Of a stretch of DNA of 64,000 nt, positions 16,032 to 24,651 are shown piece after piece. The translations under genes were made by a program, and so were the position numbers. This DNA comes from Eutrophocola salsuginis (GTDB lineage Bacteria > Pseudomonadota > Gammaproteobacteria > Pseudomonadales > Pseudohongiellaceae): the NCBI GenBank assembly GCA_038147195.1, contig JAYQTB010000004.1, positions 1,736,001 to 1,800,000 of the forward strand. Reading direction: 5' to 3'. Below the pieces are notes generated by a model, which saw nothing but the letters and a program-made list of their open reading frames with translations, ran no database searches and was not told the DNA's origin. Every line of letters begins with the position of its first letter. The stretch's first letter is position 1.

Positions 16032-16529
16032 TTACTTCAGGTTGGAATAGTCTGTGGCGCTCATATAAAACACCTGCGGGGGCATCAGCGGCACATTATA
16101 TTTGGTGCGTAGCGCTGTCCAGGCAGGGTCGGCGGCGAAATCACGCCATACCTGATCTCGATGGGCCAGGTCACGATAAGCCAGCATCCAGATCAGGGTG
16201 TTGGAGCGGGCGTTGTCCTGCCATACACCGACCACCTCGGCGCCATGCTTCTCGAAAATTGCCACTTCCTCTTCGCGGAAACGCTGGTGTAGTTCATTGA
16301 TGCCGCCTTCAAAATCGCCCTGACCGGCACGTTCAGGATCGGCGGTGTACATGCGCAGTTCGAAACAGCGCGCGTTGGCATCGACATTGGCGGAAAATTC
16401 GGCGGACAACTGTCCGGCCGGACCGCAAGGTGGAATCGCGGGTGCCTGGGCGCTGGCATACAAGCTGGTCAGTGCGGCGGCCGCGAGAATGGCTGCACGC
16501 GTTATGTTTTTAATGACGTTGGTTTTCAT
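16032..16529 (-). CDS. Exported NIPSNAP-family protein
   Basis: A 165-residue protein. The ATG at 16529 is chosen because GAAGGGAACAACA places a good Shine-Dalgarno before it and because it begins a clean signal peptide (ITRAAILAAAALTSLYASAQA); a longer in-frame start at 16565 exists. The mature part reads CFELRMYTADPERAG, then FEKHGAEVVGVWQDN and TLIWMLAYRDLAHRDQVWRD, the pattern of the NIPSNAP dimeric alpha-beta barrel fold. Family function is poorly defined; bacterial members are often near catabolic genes. A pair of Cys residues near the mature N-terminus (IPPCGPAG and ARCFELR) could form a disulfide. Confidence 0.82.
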   Translation of the reverse strand: MKTNVIKNITRAAILAAAALTSLYASAQAPAIPPCGPAGQLSAEFSANVDANARCFELRMYTADPERAGQGDFEGGINELHQRFREEEVAIFEKHGAEVVGVWQDNARSNTLIWMLAYRDLAHRDQVWRDFAADPAWTALRTKYNVPLMPPQVFYMSATDYSNLK

Positions 16530-16646
16530 TGTTGTTCCCTTCATTTGTTGTTTCAGTGTATGCATTCAGTGCGACCTATGGCCGCCATGCCGGATGACGA
16601 CGCTTAGCGTCTCTTCCGGCTTGCCTTCTTTGTGAATGTTAAACGC

Positions 16647-16721
16647 GTAGGTCGGCATAGCGAAGCGTTTGTCGGCATTATTCCAACGTCGGCTAATGGC
16701 CTGCGGCCTATGCCGACCTAC
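16647..16721. repeat. Inverted-repeat element, GTAGGTCGGCATAG family, copy A
   Basis: Perfect 14-base terminal inverted repeats (gtaggtcggcatag at 16647-16660 and its complement at 16708-16721) enclose a 75-base element. It shares both ends and the adjoining cgaagcgttt and ggccta blocks with the element at 20742-20821, so the two are copies of one family. It lies in the gap between the NIPSNAP start and the sulfatase stop. Similar palindromic units are common in proteobacterial intergenic DNA. Confidence 0.8.
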
Positions 16722-16734
16722 AACTATGTCAGGC

Positions 16735-18354
16735 CTACCTGGCTGATTTAGTCTGCGCCACCTCGACTAGCCGGCAGTAATGCCACGGCTCGTCGCCGGG
16801 CGTCCACTCACCGCTGGCATAGGCGCCGCAGCTTTGCGGCATGACCAGCGGGTATTCTTCCAGCGGGTCAGCGGTGAGATCGTAGAACTCACATGCCTCG
16901 GTATTCACACCGCCGATGCAGACAATCTTGTGCGTTGCGTTTCGCGCTCCGAGATGCAGGGTGCCGCCGGTCATCAGGTTGGAGGTTTCGGTGAGCAGGT
17001 AGCCCGCATTGGGATCGCGTACGTGTTCGGCCTCGCTGTGCAGGATCGGTGTCAGCGATACCGCATCCAGCGGCAGCATGCCGGTGCCTTCGCCGTTGGA
17101 CACCTCACTCGGCGTCGGCACACCGGCCAGCGACAACGAGGTGGGGAACAAGTCAGCGGCGCTGGCGAATTCCTCGCTGCGTCCGGGGTCGATGCCGGGG
17201 CCGCGCACGATCATCGGCACGCGCACACCGCTTTCATAGGCGGTGCCCTTGCCGCGGCCGTCGCGGGTGATGTACATGTTGTCGATGAAATCAAGATTCG
17301 GGCGCTGGTACATGGGTGTACCGTTGTCGCCAATATAAATGATGATGGTGTTCTCATCCAACCGGTCGACCGCATCAATGAGCTTTCCGACTACGGTGTC
17401 GAGCGCGTTGGTCATGGCGCGCATCTGGATTTCACCAGAGCAGGTGCCATAGTCCTGGGTCCCGAAGTTGGCACCGCAGGCTTCAATCTCGGCCCTGGTT
17501 TCCGCGTTCATTGTATCGAGGTTGGGCACTGCCATCTGGGTCGGCTGCGACAGGCGAGTAGCGTGGGACAGGTTGAAGGCCACCCATGCGAACCAGGGTT
17601 TGCCAGGGTCTGCTGTTTCGTTGGCTTCAATCCACTCGATGGCGTCGGCGATCTTCACCACGGGTGCAAAGGTGGTGGGTGCGATGTCGGGAAGGGACTT
17701 GGACGGCGCCGTTTCTGTGCGCCACTGGTCGGTCGGCGTGCCGGCATCCTGGATTTCGTAGTCGTAATCCCAGAAGGTGTTGAGCGCCGCATGCATGTTG
17801 CCCTTAAACAGGTCGAATCCGGCTTCCTTAGGCTTCATACCCGGGTAGCTCACGTCCGCATCGGGCAAACCGGCCATGTGCCACTTGCCAAACACGGCGG
17901 TGGAATAACCGCCCTGCTCCTTCAGCATTCTCACGAACGAGGTGTGGTTTTGCGACAGGGCATCGGCGTAGGTAAAGACATGCGTGGCGGAATACAGACC
18001 GGTGAGGATGGACGCGCGGGTCGGTGAACAGAACGGGTGCGCCCACACGTTAGTGAACACCATGCCCTGCCGGGCAAAAGTATTGAGCACCGGGGTCGAG
18101 GCGGGGCTGCCGGCAATGGCGGAGTAATTCGGGTGGTTGCGCCCTGCGGGACCGTATTGCTCGACCAAACCTTCGATCATTCCCGGCGTCATGCCGGTGG
18201 TCACATCGAGGCCAACGTCGTCGGAAATGATCAGCAGGATATTAGGCGGCGCTACCTCGAGCACTGCGGTTGGCACTGAAGCTGCTTCTTCCTGGCCGGA
18301 ACAGGCAGCCAGCAGCAGAACAGCGGGTGTCAGCCAGGTGATCGGTCGCAGCAT
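16735..18354 (-). CDS. Lipoprotein sulfatase (formylglycine-dependent)
   Basis: A 539-residue protein of the alkaline phosphatase/sulfatase superfamily. The ATG at 18354 gives MLRPITWLTPAVLLLAACSG, a lipoprotein signal with lipobox LAAC; two upstream ATGs are in frame. The mature region has NILLIISDDVGLD (metal-binding Asp pair) and CSPTRASILTG, the sulfatase signature in which the Cys near residue 109 would be converted to formylglycine. KWHMAG and IYIGDNGTP supply further active-site Lys, His and Asp/Asn. It should release sulfate from a sulfated polysaccharide or other ester at the cell envelope. A formylglycine-generating enzyme is not in the window. It is divergent from the NHL-repeat gene, with promoters presumably in 18355-18478. 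Confidence 0.88.
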   Translation of the reverse strand: MLRPITWLTPAVLLLAACSGQEEAASVPTAVLEVAPPNILLIISDDVGLDVTTGMTPGMIEGLVEQYGPAGRNHPNYSAIAGSPASTPVLNTFARQGMVFTNVWAHPFCSPTRASILTGLYSATHVFTYADALSQNHTSFVRMLKEQGGYSTAVFGKWHMAGLPDADVSYPGMKPKEAGFDLFKGNMHAALNTFWDYDYEIQDAGTPTDQWRTETAPSKSLPDIAPTTFAPVVKIADAIEWIEANETADPGKPWFAWVAFNLSHATRLSQPTQMAVPNLDTMNAETRAEIEACGANFGTQDYGTCSGEIQMRAMTNALDTVVGKLIDAVDRLDENTIIIYIGDNGTPMYQRPNLDFIDNMYITRDGRGKGTAYESGVRVPMIVRGPGIDPGRSEEFASAADLFPTSLSLAGVPTPSEVSNGEGTGMLPLDAVSLTPILHSEAEHVRDPNAGYLLTETSNLMTGGTLHLGARNATHKIVCIGGVNTEACEFYDLTADPLEEYPLVMPQSCGAYASGEWTPGDEPWHYCRLVEVAQTKSAR

Positions 18355-18478
18355 GGGTTGTTCCATCTTATTATTGTGCACAGCAGGAGTGGCAGTATAT
18401 GAAGCCCGCCAGCCGGTGTACAGGCTAGACACTGCCGCCTATACTCCGGCAATCAACTTGCCGCCGGAGGCTGCCGCC

Positions 18479-19372
18479 ATGACCCGTTTGCTACTCTGTA
18501 TCGCCTTTTCCCTGAGCACTTTCGCGATCGCCCAGCCCGAAGGCGCGCTCAATCAGGATCCCGAGCAAAACTTCCTGCGTGATGCCAACTGGGCACATAA
18601 CGACGGCAACTGGAACGGCAACACGTCCTGGGTCACCACCGATGGCAAGGGCCAGGTTTATGTGCTAACCCGCGCAAAACCCTTCGTTCGTATCTATACC
18701 ACCGGCGGCGACTACGTGAAGTCCTGGAGCGGCGCGGAGGAGATCGGAAGCGCTCACAGCATCACCATCGACAACCAGGGCAACGCCTGGATCAGCGACT
18801 CGGCGCGCCATGTCATCCGCAAGTACGATGGCGACGGCAATCTGCTCATGACCCTGGGCACACCCGATGAATCCGGCGACAACGATACGCGTGATCATTT
18901 CAACCAGCCCAACCACGTTTTCATTCATGCCAGCGGCGATATTTATGTCTCTGATGGTTACGTGAACTCGCGCATCGTGCATTTTGCCGCCGACGGCACC
19001 TTCAAGCGCATCATCGGCGGCAGGGGCGGCCAGCGCGACGGCGAATTCCAGGCTGTACACGGCGTGGCAGTTGCCGATGACGGCCGCATCATTACCAACG
19101 ACAGCGAGAATTTCCGCATGAACGTTTTCAATGCCGACGGCAGTTTCGCGGAAAGCTGGCCCTACGTATCGCGCGGCGGCATCGAGATCGTTAATGACCG
19201 GATCTATGTCAGCGACGTCAATGAAGGCGAGGTGAATATCCTGTCGATGGACGGTGAATTGATTGATACGGCTTACGCACCGCGTGCGCACGGTCTCGGT
19301 GTGGATACCGACGGTACTATCTATACCTCCGGCGCATCCCGAATGACGGTGTATAAACTTACCCCGAAATAA
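18479..19372 (+). CDS. Exported NHL-repeat beta-propeller protein
   Basis: A 297-residue protein. The ATG at 18479, preceded by CGGAGG, starts a clear signal peptide (LLLCIAFSLSTFAIAQ); the longer in-frame extension overlaps the divergent sulfatase and is rejected. The mature protein has NHL-type repeats: HSITIDNQGNAWISDSARH, NHVFIHASGDIYVSDGYVN, HGVAVADDGRIITNDSEN and GLGVDTDGTIYTSGASR. These form a six-bladed propeller as in peptidylglycine lyase-like and other secreted NHL proteins. Catalytic function is not evident. It overlaps the convergent manB gene by 14 bases at the 3' ends. Confidence 0.85.
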   Translation: MTRLLLCIAFSLSTFAIAQPEGALNQDPEQNFLRDANWAHNDGNWNGNTSWVTTDGKGQVYVLTRAKPFVRIYTTGGDYVKSWSGAEEIGSAHSITIDNQGNAWISDSARHVIRKYDGDGNLLMTLGTPDESGDNDTRDHFNQPNHVFIHASGDIYVSDGYVNSRIVHFAADGTFKRIIGGRGGQRDGEFQAVHGVAVADDGRIITNDSENFRMNVFNADGSFAESWPYVSRGGIEIVNDRIYVSDVNEGEVNILSMDGELIDTAYAPRAHGLGVDTDGTIYTSGASRMTVYKLTPK

Positions 19373-20708
19373 GCGCCAGCAGCTCTTCGGTCTTCTGCTC
19401 CATCAGCCCTTTGTCACCCCTGGACTCTACGTTTAGCCGGATGACCGGCTCGGTGTTGGACATGCGCAGATTGAAACGCCAGTCGGGGAAGCTGACGCTG
19501 ACGCCGTCGGTGTAGTCGATATCCACGGCGCTTTTTTTGTATTTGGCCAGCACCTTGTCGATGACGGCTTTCGCATCATCCACCTCCCGGTTGATCTCAC
19601 CACTGGCGGGAAACTTTGCGATGCACTCCTCCACCAGTTGTGACAGCGGCTTGCCGGACTCGCACACCAGCTCCAGCACCAGCAGCCATGGCACCATGCC
19701 GGAGTCGCAATAGAAGAAGTCGCGGAAGTAATGGTGGGCGCTCATTTCGCCACCGTAGACGGCATCCACTTCTCGCATCTTTTCCTTGATGAAGGCGTGG
19801 CCTGACTTGCTCTGCACAGTGATGCCGCCACTGGCCTCGACTACGGCCTGCGTGTTCCACACCAGGCGCGGGTCGTGAATGATCTTGCTGCCCGGCTTTT
19901 TCATCAGGAAGCATTCGGCCAGCAGGCCGACGATATAGTAACCCTCAATGAAATCGCCCTTCTCGTTGAAGAAGAAGCAGCGGTCGAAATCGCCGTCCCA
20001 GGCGATGGCCACATCGGCACCGGTTTCCCTAAGCCTGTCCTGCGTTGGCTGGCGGTTCTCCGGCAGCAGCGGATTGGGAATACCGTTGGGGAAGTTTCCA
20101 TCCGGTTCATGGAACATTTTGATGAATTCGAACGGCAGGTGCTTCTCCAGCAGTTCGATGACCGGACCCGCGCCGCCGTTGCCGGCATTGCACAGCACCT
20201 TCAGTGGCTTCAGCTTGTTGACGTCGACATAGGACAATAAATGCCTGATGTAGTCCTTCTTTACGTCCAACTGCGTGTTCAAGCCTTTCTGAGGCGCCAG
20301 GTCGAATTCATTCTTCTCCGCCAGCGCACGGATTTCCTGCAGGCCGGAGTCGCCACTGACGGGTTTAGAATTTTCGCGGACGAACTTGATGCCGTTGTAG
20401 TCTTTCGGGTTGTGGCTGGCCGTGACACAAATGCCACCGCCAACGCCAAGGAAACTCGTGGCGAAATAGATTTCCTCGGTGCCGCACTGGCCGATGTTCT
20501 GCACGTCGACACCGGAATCATTAAGCCCGCGGGTCAGCGCGGCACACAGCGACTCACTGCTCAGACGGATGTCATGGCCGACGACGACTTCCTTCGGCTG
20601 GATGAAGGCGGCGTAGGCCCGGCCGATGCGATAGGCGACGTCCTCGTTGAGCTGGTCGGGAATGCGACCGCGCACGTCATAGGCTTTGAAACAGGTGATT
20701 TCTTGCAA
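19359..20708 (-). CDS. manB: Phosphomannomutase
   Basis: A 449-residue alpha-D-phosphohexomutase close to CpsG/ManB of enterobacteria. TASHNPKDYNG (about residue 97) holds the phosphorylated Ser, DGDFDRC is the Mg2+ loop, YGGEMSAHHYFRDF is the sugar-binding loop and RMSNTEPVIRLNVESR the phosphate-binding loop. It converts mannose-6-phosphate to mannose-1-phosphate for GDP-mannose synthesis, which manC on the same strand completes. Between them lie a galU stub and an inverted-repeat element, so this may once have been a continuous sugar-nucleotide operon. Length and motifs are normal. Confidence 0.92.
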   Translation of the reverse strand: MQEITCFKAYDVRGRIPDQLNEDVAYRIGRAYAAFIQPKEVVVGHDIRLSSESLCAALTRGLNDSGVDVQNIGQCGTEEIYFATSFLGVGGGICVTASHNPKDYNGIKFVRENSKPVSGDSGLQEIRALAEKNEFDLAPQKGLNTQLDVKKDYIRHLLSYVDVNKLKPLKVLCNAGNGGAGPVIELLEKHLPFEFIKMFHEPDGNFPNGIPNPLLPENRQPTQDRLRETGADVAIAWDGDFDRCFFFNEKGDFIEGYYIVGLLAECFLMKKPGSKIIHDPRLVWNTQAVVEASGGITVQSKSGHAFIKEKMREVDAVYGGEMSAHHYFRDFFYCDSGMVPWLLVLELVCESGKPLSQLVEECIAKFPASGEINREVDDAKAVIDKVLAKYKKSAVDIDYTDGVSVSFPDWRFNLRMSNTEPVIRLNVESRGDKGLMEQKTEELLALISG

Positions 20709-20741
20709 AAGTAAGGTTCCTTAACTTGATATTGTGACTTC

Positions 20742-20821
20742 GAAGGTCGGCATAGCGAAGCGTTTGCCGAAAAAATTTTTAACCGATGTCCGAAAATGGC
20801 CTACGGCCTATGCCTACCTAC
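20742..20821. repeat. Inverted-repeat element, GTAGGTCGGCATAG family, copy B
   Basis: Ends gaaggtcggcatag (20742-20755) and ctatgcctacctac (20808-20821) pair at 12 of 14 positions. The internal blocks cgaagcgtttg and aatggcct-cggccta match the element at 16647-16721. It lies between the manB start and the broken end of the galU remnant, only 7 bases from the latter. Confidence 0.78.
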
Positions 20822-20828
20822 ACTTGAA

Positions 20829-21011
20829 TTAGCACAGATTGTTTTCGGAATAGAACTGCGAGGCTTCCATGGCCTCTTCCACGCCGAACTGGATCAGCGT
20901 TTTGTTGACGATGGGCTGCATTTCCTTAGGCATTGACTTGGTGGTCGGCAGAAAACGGGTGTCGTAGCCTGCGGCGGGGAACAAACACTTCTTTATAAGT
21001 GAATCGGACAT
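20829..21011 (-). pseudogene. galU: galU remnant (N-terminal stub of UTP-glucose-1-phosphate uridylyltransferase)
   Basis: A 60-codon frame whose first 46 residues match the start of GalU: KKCLFPAAGYDTRFLPTTKS and PKEMQPIVNKTLIQFGVEEA. Full GalU is about 280-300 residues, so over 80 percent is gone. The nucleotide-binding loop has Asp where GalU has Gly (GYGTRFLP), and several other conserved positions are changed (Thr, Ser, Gln, Thr), as expected under relaxed selection. The last ten codons do not resemble GalU. An inverted-repeat element abuts the broken end. It could be translated as a short peptide but cannot make UDP-glucose. Confidence 0.82.
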
Positions 21012-21140
21012 GATGTTTTTGATTTATTTTTGTGAGTTTAGTTTACGCTACTTTTTCGGGATTTCGATAAAGGGATAAAGCGCAAAATTTCCCGTGAACG
21101 TGTTTGGATACGCTTTATTGCTTCATGCTTTTATCGGTTT

Positions 21141-22556
21141 TCATGTCTGCACCCTTCCATAAATATCGTCGAAGCGCACTATATCGTCTTCACCGAGATA
21201 ACTGCCGCATTGTACTTCGATCAGGATCAGCTCTTCCGCTCCCGGATTCTCCAGGCGATGCTTCGTTTCCACCGGAATGAAGGTGGACTCGTTGGCCTTG
21301 AGCAGCACTTCCTTCTCACCCACGCTGACCAGGGCACTGCCCTGTACCACGATCCAGTGCTCTGCACGCTTCTGGTGCATCTGCAGTGACAACGCCGCGC
21401 CGGGCTTCACCCGGATGCGCTTCACCTGGAAGCGGTCGCCCATCGCCAGGCTCTCGTAGGAGCCCCAGGGCCTGAATACCCGCACGTGGGCATCGGCTTC
21501 CGGGCGACCAGCATTCTTGATGGCGTCAACAATAAATTTCACATCCTGTACGCGATCCTTGGCGGAGACCAACACCACATCGGGCGTCTCCACTACCACA
21601 GCATCATCCATGCCAATCATGGAAACGAGCCGGGACTCCGCATGGATGTATGAACGTTTCACATCTTTGAGAATGACATCGCCGCGGCTGACATTGCCAT
21701 GTTCGTCGCCGTCCAGGTGATCCCACAGTGCCGACCAGGCGCCGAGGTCGTTCCAGCCTGCATCGAGCGCAACGACAACGCCATCCCGGGTGTGCTCCAT
21801 TACGGCATAATCGATGGAATCTGCGGGACATTTTATGAATATCTCGCGGGGAATACGTTTGAAATCGAGATCGTCCTTGCAGGCGCTCCACGCTTCGCTG
21901 CATGCCGCCAGTATAGCCGGCGCATGCACGCCCAGCTCGCGCATGTAGGTGACAGCGGAAAACATGAATATACCGCTGTTCCAGAAATATTCACCGGAGT
22001 CGAGATAGGACTGCGCAGTCGCCAAGTCCGGTTTCTCTACGAAACGGTCGATTGTATAACCGGAAGCAAGCTCCTCGCCTCGGTGAATGTAACCATAGCC
22101 GGTCTCTGCGTGGTCGGGCACGATGCCGAACGTGACCAGCTTGCCCGCTGCAGCATGGACAGCACCGGCGGTAATGACCTCATTAAATGCAGGCACGTCA
22201 CTGATGATGTGATCGGCGGCCAAAACTAGCAGGGTGCCGTCATCGCCCAACCCCGTGGCGGCTAGAGCGGCTAGGGCGATGGCGGGAGCCGTGTTGCGGC
22301 CTTCAGGTTCAAGGATGATGGTAGCATCTTCGATGCCGAGTTCACGCAGCTGTTCGGCCACCAGAAAACGGTGCTCCTCGTTGCAGACGACGATGGCACG
22401 ACCAACCTCGTCGAGGGTACCCAGGCGATCAAGGCTTTGCTGGAACAGCGACAGGGCGCCGGGTTGAAACGAGACAAACTGTTTCGGGTAGAGTTTGCGT
22501 GAAACCGGCCACAAGCGTGAACCGACTCCGCCAGCCATGATGACTGGTGTGATCAT
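21141..22556 (-). CDS. manC: Mannose-1-phosphate guanylyltransferase / mannose-6-phosphate isomerase
   Basis: A 471-residue type II bifunctional enzyme (ManC/CpsB/AlgA family). MAGGVGSRLWPVSRKLYPKQ is the GTP-binding signature at the N-terminus, FVEKPD and WNSGIFMF line the sugar-nucleotide site, and the C-terminal 110 residues form the cupin isomerase domain (VFRPWGSYESLAMGDRFQVK, then QMHQKRAEHWIVVQGSA). It makes GDP-mannose from mannose-1-phosphate and can supply mannose-6-phosphate from fructose-6-phosphate. AAGGAG lies before the ATG. It is divergent from fabA. With manB it gives a full GDP-mannose route for envelope or exopolysaccharide sugars. Confidence 0.93.
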   Translation of the reverse strand: MITPVIMAGGVGSRLWPVSRKLYPKQFVSFQPGALSLFQQSLDRLGTLDEVGRAIVVCNEEHRFLVAEQLRELGIEDATIILEPEGRNTAPAIALAALAATGLGDDGTLLVLAADHIISDVPAFNEVITAGAVHAAAGKLVTFGIVPDHAETGYGYIHRGEELASGYTIDRFVEKPDLATAQSYLDSGEYFWNSGIFMFSAVTYMRELGVHAPAILAACSEAWSACKDDLDFKRIPREIFIKCPADSIDYAVMEHTRDGVVVALDAGWNDLGAWSALWDHLDGDEHGNVSRGDVILKDVKRSYIHAESRLVSMIGMDDAVVVETPDVVLVSAKDRVQDVKFIVDAIKNAGRPEADAHVRVFRPWGSYESLAMGDRFQVKRIRVKPGAALSLQMHQKRAEHWIVVQGSALVSVGEKEVLLKANESTFIPVETKHRLENPGAEELILIEVQCGSYLGEDDIVRFDDIYGRVQT

Positions 22557-22707
22557 GAAGACTCCTTTACTGCACTGCCTAAGATCGGCGTGGCGCCGGC
22601 TTTTCGTAATTGGAATCAGGGCCCGGCTTGAAGGACCCGTTCTTCCGGGAAGCCTTAATTATATAGACTTTGCGGGTATTTCATTAGGGTTTTCCACGAC
22701 TTATCAC

Positions 22708-22713
22708 TATAAT
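22708..22713 (+). promoter_or_regulatory. Candidate -10 element upstream of fabA
   Basis: A consensus TATAAT 45 bases before the fabA ATG in the fabA/manC divergent region. No good -35 lies 16-18 bases upstream (TTAGGG is the nearest), so an activator or extended contacts may be needed. A FadR or FabR site could not be recognised. Confidence 0.35.
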
Positions 22714-22758
22714 AGCCGCCCTTTGCTAAGGAATGCGCGCAGTTAGCGCTCGCGAAAG

Positions 22759-23295
22759 ATGCCATCAGCTTTTTTTATACCCAAGAACAGTTACACTAAA
22801 GACGAACTCATTGCCTGCGGCCATGGTGACATGTTCGGTCCGGGCAATGCCAAGCTGCCCACCGCCAACATGTTAATGTTCGACCGAATACTGGAGATCA
22901 CCGCCGACGGCGGCTCCGACGGAAAGGGCCATATCCTGGCCGAACTCGACATCAACCCGGACCTTTGGTTCTTCGACTGCCATTTCAAGGGCGACCCGGT
23001 CATGCCCGGTTGCCTGGGCCTGGATGCCATGTGGCAGTTGGTGGGTTTTTACCTCGGCTGGCGCGGCAATCCCGGCAAGGGTCGCGCCCTGGGTTGCGGG
23101 GAAGTGAAGTTCACCGGCGAGATACTGCCCGAGAACAGTAAAGTGGTTTACGAACTCAACATCAAGCGCCTTATCGAGCGCAAGCTCATCATGGGTATAG
23201 CCGATGGGAAGGTTTCAGTCGATGGCAAGGTCATTTATACTGCTAAAAGCCTGAAAGTCGGCCTGTTCAAGCCGGATGATAAGCTTGGCGAGTAA
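22759..23295 (+). CDS. fabA: 3-hydroxydecanoyl-ACP dehydratase/isomerase
   Basis: A 178-residue protein very close to FabA throughout: NMLMFDRI, ELDINPDLWFFDCHFKGDPV (catalytic His), MPGCLGLDAMWQLVGFYLGW (with the catalytic Asp) and LGCGEVKFTGEILP. FabA dehydrates 3-hydroxyacyl-ACP and isomerises trans-2- to cis-3-decenoyl-ACP, the branch point for unsaturated fatty acids. fabB follows on the same strand, giving the classic fabA-fabB anaerobic unsaturated fatty acid pair. The length is a few residues more than the E. coli enzyme because of an N-terminal extension. Confidence 0.95.
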   Translation: MPSAFFIPKNSYTKDELIACGHGDMFGPGNAKLPTANMLMFDRILEITADGGSDGKGHILAELDINPDLWFFDCHFKGDPVMPGCLGLDAMWQLVGFYLGWRGNPGKGRALGCGEVKFTGEILPENSKVVYELNIKRLIERKLIMGIADGKVSVDGKVIYTAKSLKVGLFKPDDKLGE

Positions 23296-23414
23296 GCCAG
23301 TCATGAACGTATTATGAGCAAGAGACGACCGGGACACCCATGATACGTCCGACGCACGTCGGGGTCCATAATCCACACCAGACAACGTTCAGGAATCAAA
23401 AAGGGGGCATACTG

Positions 23415-24635
23415 ATGCGGCGAGCCGTCGTAACCGGCATGGGAATTGTTTCCTGCCTGGGGCTGGATAAACAAAGCGTTCTGGAATCTCTGCGTGAGGC
23501 ACGCAGCGGCATCGTCCATCGTCCCATTTACGAAGAAGTGGGTATGCGCAGCCATGTCGCTGGTGCCGTCGATATCAATTTCGAGGAACTCATCGACCGC
23601 AAGACCCTGCGCTTCATGGGTGATGCGGCCGCCTACGGCTACCTAGCCATGCAGCAGGCCATTACCGATGCCGGCTTAGAAGACAGTGAAGTGTCCAACG
23701 TGCGCTCCGGCATCATCATGGGCGCAGGCGGCTCCTCCACGGAGGACATGGTGGAAACCGCGGACATACTGCGCGAGAAAGGCCTGAAACGTGTCGGCCC
23801 CTACCGCGTGACCCGCACCATGGGCAGCACGGTCTCCGCCTGCCTAGCGACCCCTTTCCAGATCAAGGGCGTTAACTATTCCATCTCTTCTGCCTGTTCC
23901 ACAAGCGCCCACTGTATCGGCAACGCCGTGGAACTGATCCAACTAGGCAAACAGGACCTCCTTTTTGCCGGCGGTGGTGAAGCCGAGCACTGGTCACTGA
24001 GCTGTATGTTCGACGCCATGGGCGCCCTTTCCACCAAGTACAATGACAATCCCAACAAGGCCTCACGCGCATACGATGCCGACCGCGACGGTTTTGTGAT
24101 CGCAGGCGGCGGCGGCGTGCTGGTGGTCGAGGAACTCGAGCACGCCAAGGCACGCGGCGCCAAGATTTATGCCGAGGTCACCGGCTACGGTGCCACTTCC
24201 GACGGCTATGACATGGTTGCCCCGTCCGGAGAAGGCGCAGTGCGTTGCATGCAAATGGCCATGGCCACGGCAAAGCGCAAGACCATCGATTACATCAATG
24301 CCCACGGCACCAGCACCCCGGTGGGCGACGTCACCGAAATCAAAGCGGTTAAGGAAATGTTTGGAGACAGCATTCCAGCCATCAATTCCACCAAGTCCTT
24401 GTCCGGCCATTCTCTAGGCGCCGCCGGCGTACAGGAAGCCATCTACACCCTGCTAATGATGGAAAACAATTTCATCTGCGAGTCAGCCAATATCGAGAAT
24501 CTCGACCCCGCGCTGGTAGGTGTGCCCGTGGTAAGGGCACGTCAGGATAACGTCAAACTCAATGCAGTCATGTCCAACAGCTTTGGTTTCGGCGGTACCA
24601 ACGCCACGCTGGTGTTTGAGCGTTTCGAGGACTGA
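23415..24635 (+). CDS. fabB: 3-oxoacyl-ACP synthase I
   Basis: A 406-residue condensing enzyme. The ATG at 23415 is chosen over an upstream in-frame ATG because AGGGGG precedes it and the protein then begins MRRAVVTGMGIVSCLG as in the family. The catalytic triad is present: Cys in SSACSTSAHCIGNA (about residue 160), His in NAHGTSTPVGDVTE (about 296) and His in KSLSGHSLGAAGVQ (about 331). FabB extends cis-3-decenoyl-ACP and is needed for unsaturated fatty acids. It lies 119 bases after fabA, with the dsbD-alpha gene 16 bases downstream. Confidence 0.95.
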   Translation: MRRAVVTGMGIVSCLGLDKQSVLESLREARSGIVHRPIYEEVGMRSHVAGAVDINFEELIDRKTLRFMGDAAAYGYLAMQQAITDAGLEDSEVSNVRSGIIMGAGGSSTEDMVETADILREKGLKRVGPYRVTRTMGSTVSACLATPFQIKGVNYSISSACSTSAHCIGNAVELIQLGKQDLLFAGGGEAEHWSLSCMFDAMGALSTKYNDNPNKASRAYDADRDGFVIAGGGGVLVVEELEHAKARGAKIYAEVTGYGATSDGYDMVAPSGEGAVRCMQMAMATAKRKTIDYINAHGTSTPVGDVTEIKAVKEMFGDSIPAINSTKSLSGHSLGAAGVQEAIYTLLMMENNFICESANIENLDPALVGVPVVRARQDNVKLNAVMSNSFGFGGTNATLVFERFED

Positions 24636-24651
24636 TTCCAGTCCCTGCAAC

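Noticed and set aside
16780..18027. A 415-codon open frame antisense to the sulfatase gene
   Set aside because: It is the shadow of a strongly supported sulfatase with lipobox and catalytic signature; its translation is low-complexity and resembles no family.
18137..18478. N-terminal extension of the NHL-repeat frame
   Set aside because: It runs across the divergent sulfatase start and lacks a Shine-Dalgarno, while ATG 18479 has CGGAGG and a signal peptide.
18665..19291. A 208-codon frame antisense to the NHL-repeat gene
   Set aside because: The plus strand encodes an obvious signal peptide and NHL repeats; the antisense frame has none of these.
21075..21118. Inverted repeat ataaagcg / cgctttat downstream of manC
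   Set aside because: Only 8 paired bases around a 28-base loop and no T-run; too weak to call a terminator.
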